From assembly GCA_036381015.1 (NCBI GenBank), contig DASVDR010000038.1:1-53755 (forward strand): 53,755 bases of DNA, in the 5' to 3' direction. Below the pieces are notes generated by a model that made no database searches, was not told the DNA's origin, and saw nothing but the letters and a program-made list of their open reading frames with translations. A program made the translations under genes and the position numbers. Below, piece after piece: positions 41,662-49,374 of this stretch. This stretch comes from Gammaproteobacteria bacterium (GTDB lineage Bacteria > Pseudomonadota > Gammaproteobacteria > Steroidobacterales > Rariloculaceae). Each line of letters begins with the position of its first letter. The first letter of the stretch is position 1.

Positions 41662-43578
41662 TCACTCCCCGAGCCACGCTCGACGACGCTCGACCGCGGC
41701 CGAGTCGGCGTCGTCGAGCTGGCGCAGCCAGCACGTATCCGGCGGCGCGGCGCGGAGCGTGAGGCCGAACTCGAGCAACTCGTCGCCGCGGAAGACGCTC
41801 GCCGTCACGCGCTCGCCGGGCTCGAACCGTGCGAGGCGCCGCTTCAGGTTGCGGTCCGTGACCTTGAGGCGATCGAGCGCGATCAGCACGTCCCCGGGCT
41901 CGAGCCCGGCGCGCTGCGCCGGCCCGTCGTCGAGGACGGCGGTCAGCTCGAGGCCGTTCTCGCTCGCCCGGTACGCGGCGCCGATCGCCATCGGCACGGG
42001 TGCGCCTGCGCGCGGCGGCGTGCCGCCTTTGTCCTCAGGGCCCGTCTGCGGGCGCAGCTCGAGAGCGATGCCGACGCCGGCGAGCAGCTCCGCGAGCGGC
42101 GGATCTTCGGTGCGGCGGACGGCGCACTCGAAGAAGTCCGCGAGATCGACGCCCGAGACTTCGGCCGCGATCCGCTCGAAGCCGTCCTCCGGCAGGCCCT
42201 TGCCGACCGAGCCGAACCGCCGCCAGAGCTCGCGCATCACGTCGTCGAGAGTTTTCGCCGAGGACGTCCGCAGCAGCAGGTCGAGCGCGAGCGCGACGAG
42301 CGCGCCTTTCGCGTAATAGCTGATGCTCGCGTTCGGCGCGTTCGCCTCGGGCTTGTAGAGAATGTCCCAGGCGTTGAAGCTCGAGTCGGCGAGCGTTTGC
42401 CGGAAGCGCCCGGGCGTGCGGTACACGCGGGTCAACGCCTCGCCGAGGCGCCTCAAGTAGGCTTTCGGGGCGATCAGCCCGCTCGTCAGCAGAAAGCGCT
42501 CCTGGTAGTAGCTCGTGATGCCCTCGAAGACCCACAGCAGCCGAGTGTGGTTGCGCCGATCGAGGCGGTACGGCATGAACGCGGCCGGTTTCGTGCGCTT
42601 GACGTGCCATGCATGGAAATACTCGTGGCTCACGAGCGCGAGAAAGCGCTGATACTCCGCGGGCACGCCGACCTCGCCGGGCTTCGGCAGATCGTCGCGG
42701 TTGAACACCAAGCTCGACGAGGCGCGATGCTCGAGGCCGCCGTAGCCGTCGCCGACCGCGAGCCCGAGAAACGTGTAGCGGTCGAACGGCGCCGGCCGGC
42801 CGAAGAAGTCGATCTGTGTTTCGCAGAGCTGCGTCAGGTCGGCCGCGACCCGGGCGAGATCCGAGTCGAAGCGGCCCGCGACGACGAGCCGATGCGGGAC
42901 GCCCGCGGCTTCGAACTCGACGCTCTCGAACGCGGAGATCTCGAAAGGATGGTCGACGAGCTCGTCGTAGCTCTCGGCCGCGTAGCGCCCGAAGCCGCGG
43001 GCGTCGACCTCGGCGGCCCGCATCGCCGTGGCCACGCGCCAGTCGGCGCAGCGCTGGTCGGACGGCGCCTCGAGGTATAGCTCGATCGTGTCGTCGTCGC
43101 GGCCTTCGGGAAGCAGAAACAAGCAGGTGCCGTTGAAGAAGCCGCGGCGCGGATCGAGCCACGCGCCGCGCACCGACGCGTCGAGCGCGTACACCTGGAC
43201 GGTGACGGTGAGCTCGCGCTCGGCGCCGCGGCAGCACCACGTGCTCTTGTCGAGCTGCTCGGCGCGCAACGCGCGCCCGCCGCTCTCCGCGCGAATCCCG
43301 ACGACGTGACGGGCGAACTCGCGCAGCAGATAGCTGCCCGGAATCCACGACGGCATCTGAAAACGTTGCGAAGGCTGCGGATCGTGAATGCTGCATTCGA
43401 CCTCGAACAAATGACGGTTCAGGTCGTGCAGCCGCACGCGATAGCGGATCAGGGGCTCTCTCCTCGACTCTTCCCACGGCGCCGGCCGAGCGGCCGTAAG
43501 AGCGCTCGAGCCTGCCGGCGGCAACGGCAGCTTCCATGCCTTCGGCGCGGCGCTCGCTCTCACCCGAAGGAGGCGCAT
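41662..43578 (-). CDS. M61-family (glycyl aminopeptidase-like) metallopeptidase with PDZ domain
   Basis: About 590-638 aa. N-terminal beta domain (IRYRVRLHDLNRHLFEVECS), catalytic domain with SHEYFHAWHVKR (HExxH zinc motif), the third ligand in VFEGITSYYQE, GLEHRASSS upstream, and a C-terminal PDZ (VLDDGPAQRAGLEPGDVLIA). Known members cleave N-terminal Gly or Ala. The start is uncertain: ATG at 43578 gives a 46-residue extension before the conserved domain; GAGGAG before a CTG near the domain start is an alternative. Divergent from the cobalamin riboswitch operon. Confidence 0.88.
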   Translation of the reverse strand: MRLLRVRASAAPKAWKLPLPPAGSSALTAARPAPWEESRREPLIRYRVRLHDLNRHLFEVECSIHDPQPSQRFQMPSWIPGSYLLREFARHVVGIRAESGGRALRAEQLDKSTWCCRGAERELTVTVQVYALDASVRGAWLDPRRGFFNGTCLFLLPEGRDDDTIELYLEAPSDQRCADWRVATAMRAAEVDARGFGRYAAESYDELVDHPFEISAFESVEFEAAGVPHRLVVAGRFDSDLARVAADLTQLCETQIDFFGRPAPFDRYTFLGLAVGDGYGGLEHRASSSLVFNRDDLPKPGEVGVPAEYQRFLALVSHEYFHAWHVKRTKPAAFMPYRLDRRNHTRLLWVFEGITSYYQERFLLTSGLIAPKAYLRRLGEALTRVYRTPGRFRQTLADSSFNAWDILYKPEANAPNASISYYAKGALVALALDLLLRTSSAKTLDDVMRELWRRFGSVGKGLPEDGFERIAAEVSGVDLADFFECAVRRTEDPPLAELLAGVGIALELRPQTGPEDKGGTPPRAGAPVPMAIGAAYRASENGLELTAVLDDGPAQRAGLEPGDVLIALDRLKVTDRNLKRRLARFEPGERVTASVFRGDELLEFGLTLRAAPPDTCWLRQLDDADSAAVERRRAWLGE

Positions 43579-43661
43579 ATTGTCGCACAGCCGCCGAGCG
43601 CGCGGCCCCGGGCGTTCGCGAATGTTGCAAACGGCGCGGCCCGCTCCTATCGTTGCGCGAA

Positions 43662-43820
43662 GGCGGTGCTCTTCGGAGTCAAAAGGGAACGCAGTGCCGA
43701 AGCTGCGGCTGTCCCCGCAACTGTAGACGGCGAGGTTTCGCGTCCGACGGCCACTGGAGCGCGAGCTCTGGGAAGGCCTGCCGAAACCGCTCGAGCCGTG
43801 AGCCAGGAAACCTGCCGCCA
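43662..43820 (+). promoter_or_regulatory. Cobalamin riboswitch
   Basis: The conserved core is present in order: AAAAGGGAACGCAGTG, GCTGTCCCCGCAACTGTA, GCCACTGG, GGGAAGG, and the B12 box GAGCCAGGAAACCTGCC. It binds adenosylcobalamin or a related cobalamin and lowers expression downstream. The first coding start is 142 bases after the core, leaving room for a terminator or RBS-sequestering hairpin. It controls the BtuF/C/D-type operon at 43962-46733. Confidence 0.93.
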
Positions 43821-43961
43821 CGTCGTCCTTCCGCGTGCCGGGGAAGCATGCGGTGCGGCCCATTCGTCGCGGTGACGACTCTTCGAAGATTAACGCGGGC
43901 TGGAGTCGCCGTGCCGTAGGAATGTTTTCCGCGCGCTCCGCCCATCGACGGGAGTGGCAGC

Positions 43962-44915
43962 ATGGGGAGCCCCCGACGCCGCGCGATCGTCGTGATCGGC
44001 CGCATCTGCGCAACGCTGGTGGTCGGGACCTTTGCGCTGCTCGGTTTGCCGGCGGACGCAGCGGATCGGCCCTCGGTCGCGTCCATCAACTTGTGCGCGG
44101 ATCAGCTCGTGCTCGGCGTCGCGGATCCGGAGCAAATCCTGACGTTGAGCTGGCTGTCCGCCGACCCCGACGAGTCGATGCTCGCCGCACGAGCGGCGCG
44201 CTTTCCGTTGAATTACGGTTCGGCCGAGGAAATTCTCCGGTACGACCCCGACGTCGTGATCGGCGGCGCGTTCACGAATTCCTTCACGCGCGCACTGCTC
44301 CGCGACGTCGGCTACGACGTCGTCGCGATCGAGCCGCCGTCGACGTTCGAGGAGATCGAGAGGAACGTGCGCCGCGTCGCGCAGGCGATCGGCCGAGCCG
44401 AGCGCGGGGAGACGGTGATCGCGGAGATGCGCGCGCAGCTCGCACGGCTTCGGCGCACGCTCCCGGCGCGAACCGTCGACGCGGTCGTCGTGCGGCCGGG
44501 AGGCTTCACGGTCGCAGCGGGAACGCTCGCGGAGGAGATGATGACGCTCGCCGGTCTGCGCAACGTCTCGGCCGAGCGCGGGCTCGACCGGTGGGGGAGC
44601 CTGTCGATGGAAACGCTTCTGAACGCGGATCCGGAGCTCCTGATCTTCACGAACTACCGCCTCGGCCAGCCCTCGCTCGCGAACGCCGTGCTCGCGCATC
44701 CGGCGCTCGACGCGCTGCGCGCGCGGGTGACGACAGCGACCGTCCCCGCGTCCCAATGGAGCTGCGGATTGCCCCAGATCCTCGACGCCGTCGAGACGAT
44801 GCGCCGAGCGGCGACAGCCGCCGCGGCCCGCAGCGAGCGGGAGAACGGAAAGGCCTTCCGCGGACGGGCGATCTCGTTCGCCGACGGCCTCGCGGAGCAG
44901 TCGCGTGCGGAATGA
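43962..44915 (+). CDS. Periplasmic cobalamin-binding protein (BtuF-like) of an ABC importer
   Basis: 317 aa, signal peptide (ICATLVVGTFALLGLPADA). The mature part shows the two-lobe class III binding-protein pattern: SVASINLCADQLVLGVADPE, RYDPDVVIGGAFT, a long connecting helix, VVRPGGFTVAAGTLAEEMM, and NADPELLIFTNYRLGQ. B12 specificity is inferred from the riboswitch. It overlaps the permease gene by 11 bases. Confidence 0.88.
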   Translation: MGSPRRRAIVVIGRICATLVVGTFALLGLPADAADRPSVASINLCADQLVLGVADPEQILTLSWLSADPDESMLAARAARFPLNYGSAEEILRYDPDVVIGGAFTNSFTRALLRDVGYDVVAIEPPSTFEEIERNVRRVAQAIGRAERGETVIAEMRAQLARLRRTLPARTVDAVVVRPGGFTVAAGTLAEEMMTLAGLRNVSAERGLDRWGSLSMETLLNADPELLIFTNYRLGQPSLANAVLAHPALDALRARVTTATVPASQWSCGLPQILDAVETMRRAATAAAARSERENGKAFRGRAISFADGLAEQSRAE

Positions 44916-45966
44916 AGCCGCGGCGCAGGCGGAGCTCCGGGCGCGGCAGCCGGAACGCGAGTCGCCGCTCGCGCCGCCGCGCGCAGCGCCCGGCGATCGG
45001 GTCGTGCTCGGCGTCCTCGCCGCGCTTCTCGCCGTCGCCCTGCCGCTTTCGCTCGCGATCGGCCGCACGAGCGGCGGCCCCGATCTCGGCTTCGGCGATC
45101 CCGCGATCGCGCGGACCGTGCTCGTCGAGATCCGTCTGCCGCGGGCCCTCCTCGGGCTCCTGATCGGCGGCACGCTCGGACTGTGCGGCGCAGCGCTTCA
45201 AGGCCTGCTGCGCAACCCGCTCGCGGAGCCCGGGCTGCTCGGCGCGTCGAGCGGCGCCGCGTTCGGCGCGGTGCTCGTCTTCTACTTCGGCCTGGCGGCC
45301 GCCGATTCGCTGCTGCTTCCGGCCGGCGCCGTGGCGGGCGCGTTGACCGCGCTCGGGGCGCTGTACGCGCTCGCCGGGCGGCGCGGCGAGCTCGTCACGA
45401 TCATCCTCGCCGGCATCGCGATCAACGCGTTCGCTGCGGCACTGACGTCGCTCGCGCTGAACTTCGCGCCGAGCCCTTACGCCGCGCTCGAGATCCTGTT
45501 CTGGATGCTCGGCTCGCTGGCCGATCGCAGCCTTGCGCACGTGTGGCTCGCGCTGCCGCTGATGGTGCCCGGCTGGCTCCTGATCGGCGCGGCCGCGCGC
45601 GGGCTCGACGCGCTGACGCTCGGCGAGGAGACGGCCCAAAGCCTCGGATTCGATCCGCGCCGGACACAATGGCTCGTGATCGGCGGGACCGCGCTCGCGG
45701 TCGGCGCGGCGGTCGCCGCGGCCGGCGTCGTCGGCTTCGTGGGCCTCGTCGTGCCGCACGTCCTGCGGCCCCGCGTCGGCCATCATCCCCGCCGGCTGCT
45801 GCTGCCGTGCTTTCTCGGCGGCGCCGTGCTGACGCTCGCCGCCGACGTCGCGATCCGGCTGATGCCGCCGGGCCCGGAGCTCAAGCTCGGCGTCGTGACC
45901 GCGCTCGTCGGCGCGCCGTTCTTCCTGCATCTCGTGCTGAGACCGCGCGGCGGGAGCCCCGCATGA
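44905..45966 (+). CDS. FecCD-family permease (BtuC-like)
   Basis: 353 aa with about ten TM helices. Motifs: RLPRALLGLLIGGTLGLCGA, LQGLLRNPLAEPGLLGASSG, and VVGFVGLVVPHVLRPRVGHH (the ATPase-coupling loop region). GTG start at 44905 within the end of the binding-protein gene; ATGA overlap with the ATPase gene. Forms the membrane channel of the B12 importer. Confidence 0.92.
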   Translation: MRNEAAAQAELRARQPERESPLAPPRAAPGDRVVLGVLAALLAVALPLSLAIGRTSGGPDLGFGDPAIARTVLVEIRLPRALLGLLIGGTLGLCGAALQGLLRNPLAEPGLLGASSGAAFGAVLVFYFGLAAADSLLLPAGAVAGALTALGALYALAGRRGELVTIILAGIAINAFAAALTSLALNFAPSPYAALEILFWMLGSLADRSLAHVWLALPLMVPGWLLIGAAARGLDALTLGEETAQSLGFDPRRTQWLVIGGTALAVGAAVAAAGVVGFVGLVVPHVLRPRVGHHPRRLLLPCFLGGAVLTLAADVAIRLMPPGPELKLGVVTALVGAPFFLHLVLRPRGGSPA

Positions 45967-46733
45967 CGCTCGTGCTCGATCGCGTCGCGGTCCGCTACGG
46001 CGCTCGGGTCGCGCTGCGCCCGACGACGCTCGAGCTGCCGCCGGGGCTCGTCGGCCTCGTCGGCCCGAACGGTGCCGGCAAGAGCTCGCTGCTGAAAGCC
46101 GTGGCGGGCCTCCTCCGCCATGACGGCGCGGTGTCGTTGAACGGCACGTCGATCGATTCGCTGCGGGCGCGGGAGCGGGCACGCACGATCGCGTACCTGC
46201 CGCAGTCCCCGGCCGCGCACTGGCCGATGCGCGGCGCCGACCTCGTCGCGCTCGGACGGATGCCGCACCTCGGCTTCGGCGAACGCCTCCGGCACGAGGA
46301 CGTCGCAGCCATCGAGTGGGCGCTCGATCAATGCGACGCGGCACCGTTCGCGGAGCGTGCGGTCGACCGGCTTTCCGGCGGAGAGCGCGCCCGCGTGCTG
46401 CTCGCTCGCGCGCTCGCGGTCCGGGCTCCGGTCCTGCTCGCGGACGAGCCGATTCAATCGCTCGACCCTTACCATCAGCTGAAAATCATGCACGTCCTGC
46501 GCGACTACGCGGCGGCGGGCCGCACGGTCGTCGCGGTGCTGCACGACGTCGCGCTCGCCGCGCGTTTCTGCAGCCGGGTCGTCCTGCTCGATCGAGGCGG
46601 CGTCGCGTGCGAAGGCGCGCCCGAGGAGGTGCTGACGACCGGACCGCTCGGGCGCCACTACAGGATCGAGCCTTACCTCGCCCGCCACCGCGGCGCCCCG
46701 GTGGTCGTGCCATGGCGGCAGCTCGACTCGTGA
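45963..46733 (+). CDS. ABC importer ATPase (BtuD-like)
   Basis: 256 aa. Walker A GPNGAGKSSLL, Q-loop YLPQSPAAHW, signature LSGGERARVLLARAL, Walker B VLLADEPIQSLDP, and the switch His in VLHDVALAARF. Powers cobalamin uptake with the preceding permease and binding protein. No outer-membrane receptor (BtuB) gene lies in the window. The operon ends at an inverted repeat at 46741-46795. Confidence 0.92.
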   Translation: MTLVLDRVAVRYGARVALRPTTLELPPGLVGLVGPNGAGKSSLLKAVAGLLRHDGAVSLNGTSIDSLRARERARTIAYLPQSPAAHWPMRGADLVALGRMPHLGFGERLRHEDVAAIEWALDQCDAAPFAERAVDRLSGGERARVLLARALAVRAPVLLADEPIQSLDPYHQLKIMHVLRDYAAAGRTVVAVLHDVALAARFCSRVVLLDRGGVACEGAPEEVLTTGPLGRHYRIEPYLARHRGAPVVVPWRQLDS

Positions 46734-46740
46734 CCCCCGG

Positions 46741-46795
46741 AATGGTGTCAGACACCTTTTTCGCGGAAGGTGTCCGACGCCATTTTTTCTTTTTC
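46741..46795 (+). terminator. Inverted repeat with T-tract after the B12 operon (GGTGTCAGACACC type)
   Basis: AATGGTGTCAGACACCTT (46741-46758) pairs with 46767-46784 at 16 of 18 positions, followed by TTTTCTTTTT. It can act as terminator. The GGTGTC(A)GACACC core is a dispersed repeat type seen in many proteobacterial genomes. Confidence 0.7.
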
Positions 46796-46901
46796 GTGCG
46801 TCAAGCGATCGCACGCGACGTGAGCGCTCTCTCCTAGACGCGTCTCCATCCACCACGTCGCACCGTTGCCGCGGCCGTCGGGGCCCTTACGGGCGGATGC
46901 G

Positions 46902-46907
46902 TATAAT
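46902..46907 (+). promoter_or_regulatory. -10 element giving a possibly leaderless transcript
   Basis: A perfect TATAAT ends seven bases before the ATG at 46914, so transcription would start at or next to the start codon. No Shine-Dalgarno is present. No clear -35 is visible. Confidence 0.6.
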
Positions 46908-46913
46908 TTCCCC

Positions 46914-47546
46914 ATGGCCAATCTCGTCACGCTGAGCCGGCTGGTCCTTCTGATCCTCGTCGTCTGGCTGGCTTATCAGCCGATGAGCGCATGGCACTTC
47001 GCGAGCTTCTTCTTGATCATTCTGATCTTCGTCTCCGACGGGCTGGACGGCTACATCGCCCGTAAGCGCAACGAGACGAGCCTCTTCGGTGCGCTGTTCG
47101 ACATCGCCGGCGACCGCGTCGTCGAGCTCACGCTATGGGTGGTCGCGGCCGACATCGATCTGATCCCGATCTGGGTGCCGCTCGTGTTCATCATCCGCGG
47201 CGTCGTCGTCGACACGATTCGATCCAGCAACTCCGTTTCGCGCGGGGTGGCGCCGTTTGCGCTGATGCAATCGCCTGCCGGCAAATTCCTGGTATCGGGA
47301 AAGTTCATGCGGGCCTTTTACGCGGTGGTGAAGGCGTGTGCGTTCTGCGGCCTCGCGCTGCTCTTGCCGTTTCCGGCGGTGCTGCCCGAGATCTGGGACC
47401 GAATCGACTGGCTGATCAGCGGCTTGACGTACCTTTTCGTCTACCTGGCAGTGCTCCTCTGCATCGTCCGAGGCCTCCCCGTGATCATCGAGTTTGTGCT
47501 CTCCCAGAAAGAGGATATCCTGGGAACGACGGGGCAGAAGCGATGA
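46914..47546 (+). CDS. CDP-alcohol phosphatidyltransferase family protein
   Basis: 210 aa integral membrane enzyme. The catalytic CAPT motif SDGLDGYIARKRNETSLFGA continues LFDIAGDR, matching D-x2-DG-x2-AR-x8-9-G-x3-D-x3-D. Five to six TM helices. Family members join a CDP-activated lipid and an alcohol (phosphatidylglycerophosphate, phosphatidylinositol-phosphate or cardiolipin-type reactions). It overlaps a HAD phosphatase gene by 4 bases, hinting at a synthase-phosphatase pair. Acceptor substrate not determinable here. Confidence 0.86.
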   Translation: MANLVTLSRLVLLILVVWLAYQPMSAWHFASFFLIILIFVSDGLDGYIARKRNETSLFGALFDIAGDRVVELTLWVVAADIDLIPIWVPLVFIIRGVVVDTIRSSNSVSRGVAPFALMQSPAGKFLVSGKFMRAFYAVVKACAFCGLALLLPFPAVLPEIWDRIDWLISGLTYLFVYLAVLLCIVRGLPVIIEFVLSQKEDILGTTGQKR

Positions 47547-48211
47547 AGCTCGCGATCTTCGACATCGACGGGACGCTCGTGCGGGGCGGGTCGGAGCGGT
47601 TGTTCTGGTGGTACCTGCTCCTGCGCGGCAAGCAGGGTATCCGTCAGCTCGTCGCCTTCGTGCTGTTCATGCTCCGGTACCTTCCGACCGGCGGCATCCA
47701 CACGCCGCGAAAGAACAAGGCGTATCTCAGCGGGTTACGGGTCGAGGAGGTGGAGGCGCTCGCGCGCGAGTTCGTGGCGGAAAAGCTGATGCACCGGCTG
47801 TACGAGCCGGCCGTGCAACGGCTGAAGCAGCACTTGAACCGGGGCGACGTCGTCGTCCTGATGTCCGGCACGCTGTACCCGATCGCCCGCGCGCTCGCGG
47901 ACCAGCTCAACGTCAGCTACGTGTGTGCGACGCTGACGAGCCAGCGCAACGGCGCGTTTCTCGCAAACCCGCCCGAGTTGCACCCCTACGACGCGGCGAA
48001 GCTGAATCTAGTCACGCGGCTCGCCGGCGAGCTCGGATTCGACCTGCGCCAGGTCGCGGCGTACGGCGACTCGAAACGCGATCTCTTTCTCCTCCGCGCG
48101 GTCGGCGAGCCCGTGGCCGTGCGGCCGGACGCCGAGCTGCTGCGGGTCGCGCTCGAGCACGATTGGGAGATCATCACGGATTCGGCCGCGGAATCGGCCC
48201 TGCTCCGTTAG
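47543..48211 (+). CDS. HAD-IB family phosphatase
   Basis: 222 aa. Motif I FDIDGTLVRGG, motif II VLMSGTLYP, motif III Lys (YDAAKLNLV), motif IV AYGDSKRDLFLL. HAD-IB members include SerB-like and the phosphatidylglycerophosphatase PgpC. Hydrophobic cap (FWWYLLLRGKQ, FVLFMLRYLP) recalls PgpC-type enzymes acting near membranes. ATGA overlap with the phosphatidyltransferase gene supports dephosphorylation of its lipid product (inference). Confidence 0.85.
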   Translation: MKLAIFDIDGTLVRGGSERLFWWYLLLRGKQGIRQLVAFVLFMLRYLPTGGIHTPRKNKAYLSGLRVEEVEALAREFVAEKLMHRLYEPAVQRLKQHLNRGDVVVLMSGTLYPIARALADQLNVSYVCATLTSQRNGAFLANPPELHPYDAAKLNLVTRLAGELGFDLRQVAAYGDSKRDLFLLRAVGEPVAVRPDAELLRVALEHDWEIITDSAAESALLR

Positions 48212-48346
48212 CGCTTCGTTCGGGCCGCTGTAACGACCTCGGTCCGGTGCGGAGGGCCGGCGCGAACCGCGTCGTTCTCGCCGGGGGGCGCGATTCGCCC
48301 CGTCCGTGCCAAGGCGTGCCGGAAGACGGGCGCTCACGCGCCGCGT

Positions 48347-48541
48347 TCAATGCCTGCGATGTTCCTCGAGCAGCCGAGCAAGGTGGCTCAGCGCCCCCTT
48401 GACTTGCATCAGATCCGACTCGAGTGCCCCGGTGAGCTGCTCGAGGGCATCGAGCAGACGCTCGAGCTCGAGCTCCTGGTCGCCCTTCTCGAGCGCCTTG
48501 CGACAACGACCCAAGGAATCGCGAACTTCGTCATAGGACAT
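48347..48541 (-). CDS. Small coiled-coil protein (64 aa)
   Basis: MSYDEVRDSLGRCRKALEKG then QELELERLLDALEQLTGALE and QVKGALSHLARLLEEHRRH: heptad Leu spacing throughout. GAGG is near the ATG. The gene is on the opposite strand between the HAD gene and the ABC operon. No family recognised; low information content limits certainty. Confidence 0.5.
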   Translation of the reverse strand: MSYDEVRDSLGRCRKALEKGDQELELERLLDALEQLTGALESDLMQVKGALSHLARLLEEHRRH

Positions 48542-48684
48542 CCGGTCTCAGCCTCACCGTGATTCTTCTCCCGAACGGCCCGCCCCGGCAGGGTGATGTT
48601 CGACGCGCTCGGCGGTCCTGTAACCTGAAAGCCGGAGCACGGGAGCGTGGGCGAAAGCCGCCTGAGCACGTAGGATCGGTCGCC

Positions 48685-49374
48685 ATGGACGACGAAGCAG
48701 CTGTGGAGAGTCAGGTGAGGCTTTCGCAAGTCTCGAAAGCCTACGGCAATCTGACCGTTCTCGACAACATCCATTTTTCGGCAAAACGCGGAGAATTTCT
48801 CGTTGTCGTCGGGCGCAGCGGCTCCGGGAAGTCGACATTGCTGCGGCTCATCGGCGGCCTTGAGGCGCCCGATTCCGGCAGCGTCGCCTTCGCGGGGCGG
48901 CGTCTGGACCGGATGCGGGAGCCGGAGCGGGCTGCGTTCCGCCGCCGCGAGATCGGCTTCGTGTTTCAGTTCTTCAATCTGATCCCGACGCTGACCGTTG
49001 CCGAGAACATCGAGCTGCCGCTCGCCCTGAACGCCCTTTCGAAGACGGAGACGCAAGCGCGGGTCGCAGCGCTTCTCGACGAGCTCGGCCTCGCGGGCAG
49101 CGAGTCGCGCTTTCCGGAGGAGCTCTCCGGCGGAGAGCAGCAGCGCGTCGCGATCGCGCGCGCAGTCGCGCACGAGCCCGCGCTCGTGCTCGCGGACGAG
49201 CCGACGGGAAACCTCGATCTCGAGACCGCCGAGCGGGTGCTCGGATTGCTGAACGAGACGTGCCGGCGGCGGCACGCGACGTTGATCATGGCGACCCACA
49301 GCCCCGAGGTCATCGGCCTCGCGGACCGCGTGCTCACGATCCGCCACGGCCGTCTCGAGGACACGGCGCCGTGA
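48685..49374 (+). CDS. ABC transporter ATPase (LolD/AttE-like)
   Basis: 229 aa. Walker A VVGRSGSGKSTLLRLIGGLE, Q-loop FVFQFFNLIPTLTV, signature LSGGEQQRVAIARAV, Walker B LVLADEPTGNLD, switch MATHSPEV. MacB/LolD-type ATPases drive FtsX-family permeases rather than solute channels. ATG at 48685; overlaps the permease GTG by 4 bases. Acts with the next two genes. Confidence 0.92.
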   Translation: MDDEAAVESQVRLSQVSKAYGNLTVLDNIHFSAKRGEFLVVVGRSGSGKSTLLRLIGGLEAPDSGSVAFAGRRLDRMREPERAAFRRREIGFVFQFFNLIPTLTVAENIELPLALNALSKTETQARVAALLDELGLAGSESRFPEELSGGEQQRVAIARAVAHEPALVLADEPTGNLDLETAERVLGLLNETCRRRHATLIMATHSPEVIGLADRVLTIRHGRLEDTAP

